Source: Streptomyces sp. FIT100
GTDB lineage: Bacteria; Actinomycetota; Actinomycetes; Streptomycetales; Streptomycetaceae
Assembly: GCF_024584805.1 (NCBI RefSeq)
Contig: NZ_CP075715.1
Coordinates: 3,034,026-3,098,025 of the forward strand
Direction of reading: 5' to 3'
DNA length: 64,000 bases
The position numbers were made by a program, and so were the translations under genes. This document shows positions 53,563 through 61,494 of the stretch, piece after piece (the first letter of the stretch is position 1; every line of letters starts with the position of its first letter). The notes beneath the pieces are model-generated. The model worked only from the letters and a program-made list of their open reading frames with translations, was not told the DNA's origin and made no database searches.

Positions 53563-54024
53563 ATGAGCAGAAGTGTTGTCGTCGAGCGGCGGATCGCCGC
53601 CGCCCAGGGTCCCGTGTGGGAGGCCCTCACCGACCTGCAGGGCATGGAGCGGGTGCTCAGCGGGGTGACGAAGGTCGAGGTCCTCACCGACGGGGGCTTC
53701 GGCGTCGGCACACGCTGGCGCGAGACCCGGCGGATGCTGGGCAAGGAGGCCACCGAGGAGATGCGGGTGACCGCGAGCGAGCCGCCCGAGCGCTATGTGG
53801 TGGAGGCCGAGTCGCACGGCGCGCACTACGTCTCGGAGTTCCTGCTGCGGGCGGACGGGCCGGCGACGACGACGGTCCGGATGACGTTCTCGGCCCGGCC
53901 GCCGGGCGGCTTCGCGGGGCTGCTCGCCAAGGTGCTGGGCGGCGTGGGCGCACGGGCCGTGAGCAAGGCGATCGAGAAGGACCTCGCCGATGTGGCCGCG
54001 TCGGTGGAGGGCCGCAGCGGCTGA
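53563..54024 (+). CDS. SRPBCC (START-like) family protein
   Basis: The ATG at 53563 has GGAG upstream and gives 153 residues. The helix-grip fold is shown by VVVERRIAAAQGPVWEALTDLQGME, GVTKVEVLT, GVGTRWRETR and a long C-terminal helix. Such proteins bind hydrophobic ligands, for example as polyketide cyclases or lipid carriers. Nothing in sequence or context fixes the ligand. It is 36 bp after the decarboxylase-like gene, so the two may share a transcript. Confidence 0.8.
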   Translation: MSRSVVVERRIAAAQGPVWEALTDLQGMERVLSGVTKVEVLTDGGFGVGTRWRETRRMLGKEATEEMRVTASEPPERYVVEAESHGAHYVSEFLLRADGPATTTVRMTFSARPPGGFAGLLAKVLGGVGARAVSKAIEKDLADVAASVEGRSG

Positions 54025-54167
54025 GCGCGACGGCACGTCCGCGCGCCGAATGCGCCCAGGGCCTGCCGTCCGGATCAGGCCCCGCTTTCCCTGACGGACG
54101 TCCGCGATCCCCTCGAAGCCGAGGCCGCGGGCTGGTGCGCGAAGTGGCCGGTGCCGGGCGAGCGGGG

Positions 54168-54521
54168 CTACGCCAGGCGCTCGGCGCGGGCCGCCTCCTC
54201 GGGGGTCACGTCGGCGGGGCCGCTGGTGAGCAGCCTCCAGTGGGTGACCGTCGCGTCCGGGCCCCGGAGGCGGCCCCCGGACAGTGCGTGGTCGATGCGG
54301 TCGCGCACCGTCTGCTCCGCGGCCGGCCCGGTGGCGAACAGGGTGCGCAGCAGCACCCGGTCCCCCGTCCGTTCCGCCCGTGTGTGGTGCGGGGCGAGCG
54401 GGCACGGTGGCTCGTGATCCCAGTCTCCGCACAGCGCGGCGGTGATCGCCGCGCCCGGCGCCCGCAGATCCGCGTCCGGCCGCATGCCGAGGACCGCCAC
54501 GTGGACATAGGCACGCCGCAT
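54168..54521 (-). CDS. Hypothetical protein
   Basis: The 117-residue protein starts at an ATG. It has a beta-alpha start (AYVHVAVLGMRPDADLRAPGAAITAALCG), then PPCPLAPHHTRAERTGDRVLLRTLF and a helix-strand-helix end (TVTHWRLLTSGPADVTPEEAARAE). His and Cys in the middle could bind a metal. I recognise no family. It faces the permease gene, 97 bp away, and nothing else connects it. Confidence 0.6.
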   Translation of the reverse strand: MRRAYVHVAVLGMRPDADLRAPGAAITAALCGDWDHEPPCPLAPHHTRAERTGDRVLLRTLFATGPAAEQTVRDRIDHALSGGRLRGPDATVTHWRLLTSGPADVTPEEAARAERLA

Positions 54522-54618
54522 GAGGCCAGTATGCGGACCGGCGGCGCGTGTTTCCGCCCGTACGGCTGAACCGTACGACCGTACGCATCACACCAGGCCG
54601 GGCGGGCAAAGGTGTCAC

Positions 54619-55986
54619 ATGGCCACATCCACAACCACGGACACACCGGAACACCAGCCGTCGCTCAAGCGGGCCATCGGCCCGAAGCTGCTGATCCTCT
54701 TCGTCATCGGCGACATCCTGGGCACCGGCATCTACGCCACGACCGGGAAGGTCGCGGGCAAGGTCGGCGGCGCGCTGTGGCTGCCGTTCGTGATCGGCTT
54801 CGTCGTCGCGGTGATGACGGCGGCGTCCTACGTCGAGCTCGTCGGCAAGTACCCGAAGGCGGCCGGTGCCGCGCTCTACACGCAGAGGGCGTTCAAGCTC
54901 CCCTTCCTGACCTTCATCATCGCCTTCATGGTGATGTGCTCGGGGCTGTCGTCCGCGAGCGCGGCCGCCCGCGCGTTCAGCGGCGACTACTTCCTGGAGT
55001 TCACCGATGCCGTCCCGCCGACGCTGATCGCGATCCTCTTCATCCTCGCGCTCGCCGCGCTCGCGCTGCGCGGTGTTTCCGAGTCCGTGAAGACCAACGT
55101 GGTGCTGACCCTCGTCGAACTGACCGGACTGCTGATCATCCTCGCGATCGGCGCGTGGGCGGTGCTGACGGGCGGCGGGGAGCCGTCCCGGCTGGGCGAG
55201 TTCCAGGCGGAGGGCACGGGGTTCGCGCTGCTGACGAGCGTGCTGGGCGCCACCGCGCTGGGCTTCTTCGCCTTCGTCGGCTTCGAGGACTCGGTCAACA
55301 TGGCGGAGGAGACCAAGGATCCGGTGCGCACCTTCCCGCGCGCGATCTTCCTGGGAGTGGCCGTGACCGGCACGATCTATGTGCTGGTCGCGCTGGTGTC
55401 CTCGCTGCTCGTGGACTACCGGGTGCTGGAGACGTCGAGCGGGCCGCTGCTGGAGGTCGTCAAGGCCGGCGGTGTCGACTTCCCGCCGAAGCTCTTCGCG
55501 CTCATCGCGCTCTTCGCGGTCACCAACTCGGCGCTGATCAACATCATGATGGCCTCGCGGCTCTGCTACGGACTCGCCAACGAGAAGGTGCTGCCGCGCG
55601 GCATGGGCCGGGTGCTGCGCAACCGCCGTACGCCCGTCACCGGCATCGTCTTCGTCACCCTGATCGCCATCGGCCTCGTCTCGACGGGCGGGATCGAAGG
55701 GCTCGGCGACACCACGGCGTTCCTGCTGCTCTGCGTCTTCACGGTGGTCAATATCGCGGTGCTGGTGCTCCGCAAGGACCATGTCGAGCACCGGCACTTC
55801 CGTACGCCCACGATCCTGCCGGTACTGGGGGCGATCACCTCGCTCATCCTGGCCAGCCCGCTGTCGGAGCGGGGGACGGACGTGTACATCCGGGCGGGGG
55901 TGCTGATCGGGATCGGGATCGTGCTGTGGGGGGTCAACAAGGTGTGGATGAAGGTGCGGCACGAGGAAGAGGCGTCCCGACGCTGA
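54619..55986 (+). CDS. APC-family amino acid permease
   Basis: The 455-residue protein has 12 helices. GDILGTGIYATTGKVAGKVGG at about 30-50 is the unwound helix-1 substrate region typical of APC transporters. FVGFEDSVNMAEETKDPVRTFPRAI is the conserved loop between helices 6 and 7, and ASRLCYGLANEKVLPRGM the loop near helix 8. It should import an amino acid or amine with protons. Its closeness to the hut operon makes histidine or a derivative possible, but no residue shows this. The start ATG has AAAGGTG upstream. Confidence 0.87.
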   Translation: MATSTTTDTPEHQPSLKRAIGPKLLILFVIGDILGTGIYATTGKVAGKVGGALWLPFVIGFVVAVMTAASYVELVGKYPKAAGAALYTQRAFKLPFLTFIIAFMVMCSGLSSASAAARAFSGDYFLEFTDAVPPTLIAILFILALAALALRGVSESVKTNVVLTLVELTGLLIILAIGAWAVLTGGGEPSRLGEFQAEGTGFALLTSVLGATALGFFAFVGFEDSVNMAEETKDPVRTFPRAIFLGVAVTGTIYVLVALVSSLLVDYRVLETSSGPLLEVVKAGGVDFPPKLFALIALFAVTNSALINIMMASRLCYGLANEKVLPRGMGRVLRNRRTPVTGIVFVTLIAIGLVSTGGIEGLGDTTAFLLLCVFTVVNIAVLVLRKDHVEHRHFRTPTILPVLGAITSLILASPLSERGTDVYIRAGVLIGIGIVLWGVNKVWMKVRHEEEASRR

Positions 55987-56171
55987 GCCCGCCGATCCCG
56001 CCGGGCCTGCGAAGCAGTTGCACGAATCGGGCGTGGCGTACCTTATCGAGTCCTGCGCATTTTCCGCTGGAAAATGCCAGAACTCCCACCAGCCACCATT
56101 CCGTTGAGTAACCTCACGACTACGGACGTACGTCCGAACCGTTCGCACATGTGCTGGAGGGGGATTTCCGC

Positions 56172-56597
56172 GTGCCCGGAATCGACGAGTGTCTGCTGCA
56201 CGCCATGCGGCTGCCCGGAGCACGCGGCGCCGCCCTCGTCGACTGGACCAGCGGACTCGCCCTCGGCACGGTCGGGGACGCGGCGGGCGACGACCACGAG
56301 ACGGCGGCGGCCGAGACCGCGGAGCTGGCGCGCATGGCGGCGGAGCACCCCACCTTCGCCCCCGTGGGACCCGCCGAGGGCCGCGCCCCGGTCGAAGGCC
56401 GCACCCCGGTCGAAGGCCGCACCCCGGTCGAAGACCTCGTCGTCACCACCCGCACCTGCTACCACGTGCTGCGGTTCGTCGAGACGAGCTTCGACAGCAG
56501 CGTGCTGATGCATCTCTGGCTCGACCGCGCGGAGGGCAATCTCGCCCTCGCCAGGCTGCGGATGAGGGACCTCACCGAGCGGCTGGTGCTTGAGTGA
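56172..56597 (+). CDS. Roadblock/LC7-like protein A
   Basis: The GTG at 56172 has GGAGGGGGAT upstream and gives 141 residues. The opening GARGAALVDWTSGLALGTVG closely resembles the start of the protein at 57915 ([17 protein letters not shown]), and the C-terminal helix (ARLRMRDLTERL) also matches, so the two are paralogues. A stretch of VEGRTP repeats (18-bp DNA units, 56391-56435) lies between the strands. Roadblock-like proteins regulate small GTPases, but no GTPase is in this operon. The next gene overlaps it by GTGA. Confidence 0.7.
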   Translation: MPGIDECLLHAMRLPGARGAALVDWTSGLALGTVGDAAGDDHETAAAETAELARMAAEHPTFAPVGPAEGRAPVEGRTPVEGRTPVEDLVVTTRTCYHVLRFVETSFDSSVLMHLWLDRAEGNLALARLRMRDLTERLVLE

Positions 56598-57361
56598 CCG
56601 TCTCGCCGATGCTGCTGCGGCTCGCCGCCGAGCGGGCCACGGGCGCGCTGTTACGCGACCGGGGAACGCTCTATCTCGTCGACGGGCAGGTGGTACATGC
56701 CGAGAGCCCCGCAGCGCCCGGTATCGACGTCCTGCTGACCGCCGGCGGGCGGCTGGGCCCCGACGGCTGGCAGGAGGCCCTGCGGGAGGCCGGGGCGCAG
56801 GGCAGGGTCGGCCGCCATCTCGTCGACAGCGGCCGGCTCAGCGGCGGCGAGCTGGAGATCTGCCATCTCGGAGCGCTGTACGACGCCGCGTACTTCGCGC
56901 TCGCGCCCAGCAGCGGCCCCGCCCGCTTCCGCTACGGGGTGGCGCACTGGATCGGCCCCGTGCGGCCCGTGTCGGCCGAGGCCGTCGAGCGGGAGACGTT
57001 ACGGCGCCGGGCCCTGCTCGACCGGCTGTGGGCCCATCCCGAGACGGACACCGCACCCGTCGTGCCCGCGCGCCGCACCGCCGGGGTACGCGCCGCACCG
57101 CGCCGGCGCGCCGTGCTCGACCTGGCCGACGGGGTGCGCACGCCCGCCGACATCGCCCGGGCCCTCGGCCGTCCCGCCTTCCACACCCTGATCGACGTCC
57201 GCCGGCTCGCCGCGGCCGGGCTCGTCGAGACCCCGCGCACCGACACCGGCACCACCTTGTCCGAACCACCACCCGAAGTCGCCCGCGTCATGGAGATGTC
57301 CGTGGACCCGGACGTCGCCCTGCTCCGCCGACTCCGTGACGCCCTGGAGGCAACGCTGTGA
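56594..57361 (+). CDS. DUF4388-like protein with a winged-helix end
   Basis: The 255-residue protein starts at a GTG inside the previous stop (GTGA). Its N-terminal domain ([32 protein letters not shown]) is the DUF4388 pattern, often joined to response regulators. The C-terminal region ([21 protein letters not shown] and [16 protein letters not shown]) looks like a winged helix. Two codons are TTA, at 56651 and 56999, which ties its translation to the bldA leucine tRNA. It is probably a regulator in the same complex as the roadblock-like proteins. Confidence 0.72.
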   Translation: MTVSPMLLRLAAERATGALLRDRGTLYLVDGQVVHAESPAAPGIDVLLTAGGRLGPDGWQEALREAGAQGRVGRHLVDSGRLSGGELEICHLGALYDAAYFALAPSSGPARFRYGVAHWIGPVRPVSAEAVERETLRRRALLDRLWAHPETDTAPVVPARRTAGVRAAPRRRAVLDLADGVRTPADIARALGRPAFHTLIDVRRLAAAGLVETPRTDTGTTLSEPPPEVARVMEMSVDPDVALLRRLRDALEATL

Positions 57362-57399
57362 TGCGCACGCTGAGGCAGCGGGCCGAGAGGAGACAGCTG

Positions 57400-57888
57400 A
57401 TGACCGCGAGCCCCGGAGTCCTCGACGAACTCACCCGGTTGAGGGCCCGGTTGCCGCAGGTCACCGGCGCCCTCGCGGCCAGCGTCGACGGCCTCGTACT
57501 GGCCCGGGACACCCCGGACGCGGAGGCGGAAGGCGTCGCCGCGCTGACCGCGGCGGCCCTCGGCGTGGCCGTGCGGCTCACCGAGGCCACCGGCCAGGGC
57601 GGCTTCCGCGAACTGCTCGTGCGCGGCGACAGCGGCTACGTGGCGACGTACGCGGCCGGGCCCGCGGCCGTGCTCACCGTCACCGCGGAACCGCGCGTCA
57701 ACGTCGGGCGGCTGCACCTCGAAGCCCGCCGCGCCGGAGCGCGCATAGGCGAACTCGTCGAGAGCGCCATCGACCGCACCGACCGCCCGGACCGCACCGA
57801 CCGTCAGGACCGTCAGGACCGCACCGACCGCCCGGACCGCACCGACCGCCACGAGCGCCGTGCCCCCCACACCTCAACTCCCGGCTGA
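57400..57888 (+). CDS. Roadblock/LC7-like protein B with a DRx-repeat tail
   Basis: The ATG at 57400 has AGGAG 7 nt upstream; an overlapping GTG at 57358 has no ribosome site. The 162-residue protein has an LC7 fold ([66 protein letters not shown]). Residues 125-151 are nine Asp-Arg-x triplets, like the tail of the kinase at 22926-24266. It may form a heterodimer with the roadblock-like proteins encoded beside it. Confidence 0.72.
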   Translation: MTASPGVLDELTRLRARLPQVTGALAASVDGLVLARDTPDAEAEGVAALTAAALGVAVRLTEATGQGGFRELLVRGDSGYVATYAAGPAAVLTVTAEPRVNVGRLHLEARRAGARIGELVESAIDRTDRPDRTDRQDRQDRTDRPDRTDRHERRAPHTSTPG

Positions 57889-57914
57889 TTACATCGAGAA
57901 GGAAAGGCACCACC

Positions 57915-58289
57915 ATGGCCAACACCGAAACCGCCCTCAAGGAAGCGATGACCACGATCGAGGGGACCATCGGCGCCGCGCTCGTCGACTACTCGAGCGG
58001 CATGGCGCTCGGCACGCTGGGAGGCGGCAAGCAACTCGACCTGACCGTCGCCGCCGCCGGCAACACCGACGTGGTGCGGGCGAAGCTGCGCGCGATGGAG
58101 ATGCTCGGCATCCAGGACCAGATCGAGGACATCCTCATCACGCTCGGCACGCAGTACCACTTGATCCGGCTGCTCAAGGCCCGCGGTGGCAACGGGCTGT
58201 TCCTGTACCTGGCCCTCGACACCAAGCGCGCGAACCTGGCCATGGCCCGCCACCAGTTGAAGAAGATCGAGGCGGAGCTGGAGGTCTGA
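57915..58289 (+). CDS. Roadblock/LC7-like protein C
   Basis: The 124-residue protein starts at an ATG with GAAGGAAAGG upstream. It is a single LC7-like fold: [89 protein letters not shown]. It is related to protein A (56172-56597), without the repeat insert. It is the last gene of the operon and ends 21 bp from the convergent membrane-protein gene. Assembly with A and B is likely from the arrangement. Confidence 0.78.
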   Translation: MANTETALKEAMTTIEGTIGAALVDYSSGMALGTLGGGKQLDLTVAAAGNTDVVRAKLRAMEMLGIQDQIEDILITLGTQYHLIRLLKARGGNGLFLYLALDTKRANLAMARHQLKKIEAELEV

Positions 58290-58309
58290 CGCCCCGGACC
58301 CCGTCGCCC

Positions 58310-58873
58310 TCAGCGGCGCCGCGCCCCGCCGGGCGCGGCGTCGCCGGCCGCCGGACCCGTCGTCCGGAGAGCCCGCATCCGGGGACCCGCCGGCCGCCCC
58401 CGCGGCACCTGGTCGACGGGCACCCACAGCAGGGTCTCCGCCGCCCGCTCCCGGCCGCCGATCAGGCGGGCCTTCAGCCACAGGCCGGTGCCCGCTCCCG
58501 CCAGCAGCAGGCCGCCCGCCGCCGGGACGGCGAACGCGCTGCCCGCCGCCGCGGCGAAGGCGAGCAGCAGCCACCAGCGGTGCGCGCGGCGCCGGTTGCG
58601 CACGGTCACGGCGCGGTCCTGGAGGAAGTCGCCCCGCGCTGCCCTGGTGGCCCCCGCGGCCAGGGACCGGTAGCGGCTCTGGCGGGTGAAGGCCACCACG
58701 GCGGCCGCGACGAGAAAGAGGGCCGCACCCCCGTACAGCCCGATCCGGCGTCCCGTCAGGCCCTCCGGTACCAGCCCGGCGCCCGCGGCGAGGACGCCCA
58801 GCCACACCATCGGCGCCGACCCGGCCCGTACGACCACCGCCACCCGGGCCAGCGTCTGCCCTCCGCGCCCCAC
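58310..58873 (-). CDS. Membrane protein of unknown function
   Basis: The GTG at 58873 has AAGGGAG 8 nt upstream and gives 187 residues. Four hydrophobic segments occur in two pairs (WLGVLAAGAGLVPEGL, IGLYGGAALFLVAAAVVAF; WWLLLAFAAAAGSAFAVP, AAGGLLLAGAGTGLWL). Between them is a basic loop, and the last 40 residues are Arg/Pro rich and probably cytoplasmic. I recognise no family. It lies after the RpiR gene on the same strand, 115 bp away, and may be independent. Confidence 0.6.
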   Translation of the reverse strand: MGRGGQTLARVAVVVRAGSAPMVWLGVLAAGAGLVPEGLTGRRIGLYGGAALFLVAAAVVAFTRQSRYRSLAAGATRAARGDFLQDRAVTVRNRRRAHRWWLLLAFAAAAGSAFAVPAAGGLLLAGAGTGLWLKARLIGGRERAAETLLWVPVDQVPRGRPAGPRMRALRTTGPAAGDAAPGGARRR

Positions 58874-58988
58874 GATCCGTACTCCCTTCGCGCATACGCT
58901 CCTTCGGGCACGCAGGGTAGTGGGCCTTTCTGAGGACCACCTGAGAACGAGGAGAGGACCGTCCGGGAAGGGCGCGGGAGCAGGCGGG

Positions 58989-59840
58989 CTACTCCACGAA
59001 CAGGCCCCGCTCCGCCGCCCGTGCGTCGAACTCCTCCAGCCGCGCCTGCGCGTCCGGCAGGCCGTCGCACATGGACTCCAGCAGCACCCGCCCCAGCAGC
59101 ATCGGCGCACAGGCCGTGTCGAAGGCGAGGCCCGTGCCGACGGCGGCCGGGATCAGCAGGTCGCTGTGGGCGGCGACCGGGGCGAAGGCCGAGTCGGCGA
59201 CCGTGACGACGGTCAGCCCGCACTCGCGGGCGTAGGCGAGCGCCTCCACGACCTCCTTCGGGTGCCGCGGCAGTGCGAAGCAGACCAGCGCGCTCGCGCC
59301 CGCGCGCCGGGCGGCGTCGATGCGGTCGGCGAGCATCGTGCCGCCCTCGTCGAGGAGGCGGACGTCCGGGTGGACCTTGGCCGCGAAGTAGGCGAAGCCG
59401 CGTGCCTGGGACGAGGCGGCGCGCAGGCCGAGCACCGGCAGCGGCCGGGAGGCGGCGAGGAGCCGGCCCGCCTGCTCGACCGGGCCCGGGTCGGCGAGCA
59501 TCTCGGCGAGGTGCCGCAGGTTCTCGATCTCGGCGTGGACGGCCTGCTGGTACTCGTTGAAGGCGTCCTTGCCCGAGTCCGCGACGGGTTCGGCGGGCGC
59601 GACCTCGCGCAGATGGCGGCGCAGCGCCGGGTAGCCGTCGAAGCCGAGCGCGACGGCGAAGCGGGTGACGGAAGGCTGGCTGACGCCGGCGAGCTCGGCC
59701 AGTTCGACGCTGGAGAGGAACGCCACGTCGGCGGCGCGGCGCACCATGCAGTGGGCGATGCGGCGCTGGGTCGGGGTGAGCCGATGCCCCTCGAACAGCT
59801 GCTGCAGCCGCGCGGCAGGGCTGTTGGTGGTCTCGGTCAT
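58989..59840 (-). CDS. MurR/RpiR-family transcriptional regulator
   Basis: The 283-residue protein has an RpiR-type helix-turn-helix at 1-80 (LTPTQRRIAHCMVRRAADVAFLSSVELAELAGVSQPSVTRFAVALGFDGYPALRRHL) and an SIS domain at about 125-255 (LPVLGLRAASSQARGFAYFAAKVHPDVRLLDEGGTM, LVCFALPRHPKEVVEAL). Such regulators usually sense phosphosugars, but several control transport and catabolism of other compounds. Its ATG overlaps the lyase stop codon (ATGA), so it is made with that enzyme and probably controls the lyase and the divergent transporter. Confidence 0.88.
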   Translation of the reverse strand: MTETTNSPAARLQQLFEGHRLTPTQRRIAHCMVRRAADVAFLSSVELAELAGVSQPSVTRFAVALGFDGYPALRRHLREVAPAEPVADSGKDAFNEYQQAVHAEIENLRHLAEMLADPGPVEQAGRLLAASRPLPVLGLRAASSQARGFAYFAAKVHPDVRLLDEGGTMLADRIDAARRAGASALVCFALPRHPKEVVEALAYARECGLTVVTVADSAFAPVAAHSDLLIPAAVGTGLAFDTACAPMLLGRVLLESMCDGLPDAQARLEEFDARAAERGLFVE

Positions 59841-61357
59841 GCCGTTCCCCTGTCCGGATCAACGAGTGTGCCCAGCGTGTCGATCAGTGTGGCCGCCGCC
59901 GTCACGTCATCGGTCAGCGGCCGGTCGGCGGCTTCCTCGTCGAGGACGGCCTCGGCCAGCGCGAAGGCCCGCCCGACCGGGAGCTCCGGGTCGGGACGCA
60001 GATCGCGCTGGCGCAGCGCCCGTACGGCGGCGACGAGTTCGCAGCCGACGACGAGCCGGTAGGGGCCGCTCGCCCGAAGGGTCTGGCGGGCGGCGAGCGA
60101 GGCGAAGCTGGCCTGCTCCTCGACGCCACGGGACAGTACCGCGTGGCCGAGGGACGCGGGGGCGGAACAGGCGCGAAGATCGCCGAGGGCCGCCCCTGCG
60201 GCGTATTCGAGGATCATCACCCCCGACGAGGCGGGCTCGGTGTCCGCGAGGAAGGGCCGCAGCCGGGTGAAGGCGGGCTCGTTGAGCGCGGAGAGCCGGG
60301 AGGTGGAGAGCCGGGCCACCTGGGTGAGCGAGAGCCTGAAGTGGTCGAGGGCGAGGGCGAGTCCGGCGAGGTAGAAGCCACCGTGGTGGTAGGCGGCGTG
60401 GTCGTCGGGGCGGATCAGGGGGTTCTCGGCAGCGGCGTTGATCTCGACGGTGAGCGCCTTCTCCAGCGCGTCCGCCGCGTCGTGCGCGGGCCCGTGGATC
60501 TGCGGCAGGCAGCGGAAGCCGTACGGGTCCTGGATCCGGCCGAGCGGGGGCGTCGGACGGGCGGGCGCGCCGAGCACCGCGCGCATCCGCGCGGCGACCG
60601 CGATGGAGCCGGGGTGGGGGCGGGCCTCGTGGACGGGCTCGGCGTAGGGCTCGTAGGAGCCGTCGACGGCCAGGAGGGAGAGCGCTGCGACGAGTTCGGT
60701 GGCGGTGACGAGGCGGCGCAGTTCGTCGAGGGCGAGCGCGGACTGGCCGAGGGTGAGCGCGTTGCTGCTGATCAGCGCGAGGGCGTCGTTGTTGTCGAGG
60801 GGCTGGGCGGCGGGTGCGGGGCCGGGGCCCCGCCACGGGTGCTCTCCGGCGAGGGCGAGGCCCATCTGGGCGAGCGCCGCGATGTCGCCGGTGCCGACGG
60901 AGCCGTACTCGTGGACGAGGGGGTACGCGCCGGTCTCCAGGGCCCCGCAGAGCGCGGTGATCACGCCGGGGCGCAGTCCGGCGCCGCCCGCGAGGAGTTG
61001 GTTGGCGCGCACGGCGAGCATGGCGCGGACCTCGCGGGCCGGCAGTGGCTCGCCGATGGCGCCGGCGTGGCTGCGCAGCAGGCGCAGACCGTGGCCGGCG
61101 GCCGCGTCGGTGGGGACGTCCTCGCTCCGGTTGGCGCCGACGCCCGTGGAGCGGCCGTACACACGGCCCGATGCGGCGAGTTCGCGGGCGGCGTCCCAGG
61201 CGTACTCGACGCGTTTCATCGCGTCGGGGGCGGGCACGGGGCGGGCGGCTCCGTCGGCGAGCCGGACGATGTCGGCGACGGGGAGGCGCTGTCCGTCGAG
61301 GACGACGACGTCGGCGGCGACGCCGATCGATCCGTCCACCATGTGGGACGACATCAT
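59837..61357 (-). CDS. HAL/PAL-superfamily lyase lacking the MIO triad
   Basis: The 506-residue protein has the ammonia-lyase fold: VYGRSTGVGAN (Y67), RANQLLAGGAGLRP, IQDPYGFRCLPQIHGP (Q276, D277, Y279, R282), INAAAENPLIR, HHGGFYLAGLALALDHF and GVEEQASFAS (E413/E414). The MIO cofactor normally forms from Ala-Ser-Gly in SVGASGD; here residues 153-158 read SVGTGD, with no Ser and one residue fewer (60884-60901). LISSNALTLG also replaces the usual LLNGTQ. It cannot be a standard histidine ammonia-lyase. I recall ergothionase, a trimethylamine-eliminating homologue, as MIO-independent, so an imidazole-betaine substrate is plausible. AGGAGG precedes the ATG. Confidence 0.8.
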   Translation of the reverse strand: MMSSHMVDGSIGVAADVVVLDGQRLPVADIVRLADGAARPVPAPDAMKRVEYAWDAARELAASGRVYGRSTGVGANRSEDVPTDAAAGHGLRLLRSHAGAIGEPLPAREVRAMLAVRANQLLAGGAGLRPGVITALCGALETGAYPLVHEYGSVGTGDIAALAQMGLALAGEHPWRGPGPAPAAQPLDNNDALALISSNALTLGQSALALDELRRLVTATELVAALSLLAVDGSYEPYAEPVHEARPHPGSIAVAARMRAVLGAPARPTPPLGRIQDPYGFRCLPQIHGPAHDAADALEKALTVEINAAAENPLIRPDDHAAYHHGGFYLAGLALALDHFRLSLTQVARLSTSRLSALNEPAFTRLRPFLADTEPASSGVMILEYAAGAALGDLRACSAPASLGHAVLSRGVEEQASFASLAARQTLRASGPYRLVVGCELVAAVRALRQRDLRPDPELPVGRAFALAEAVLDEEAADRPLTDDVTAAATLIDTLGTLVDPDRGTA

Positions 61358-61430
61358 GCGCGTACCCCTCCTTTCCGGACAGCCCGTCTTGATCTGCGGG
61401 CATTCGTCACGTGCGATTCACTCCGGGGCA

Positions 61431-61476
61431 TTGACAAGTTATTCAGTCACCAAGAACTCTGCATGACCATATGCAG
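61431..61476. promoter_or_regulatory. Divergent regulatory region, lyase / ABC transporter
   Basis: TTGACA at 61431-61436 may be a -35 box, but I see no matching -10. TGAC-n10-GTCA (61432-61449) and CTGCAT-n6-ATGCAG (61459-61476, perfect 6-bp arms) are candidate operators for the RpiR regulator. The sequence TTCAGTCA at 61442-61449 also occurs at 52141-52148 before hutU. Confidence 0.5.
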
Positions 61477-61494
61477 GCCGGGCAAGGGACGACG

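Noticed and set aside
59837..61357. Calling the HAL-fold gene hutH
   Set aside because: The Ala-Ser-Gly triad needed for MIO is missing and the gene sits with a betaine transporter rather than in the hut operon.
61431..61459. TTGACA as a complete sigma-70 promoter for the ABC transporter
   Set aside because: No acceptable -10 hexamer is found 16-19 bp downstream, so only the palindromes were kept as evidence.
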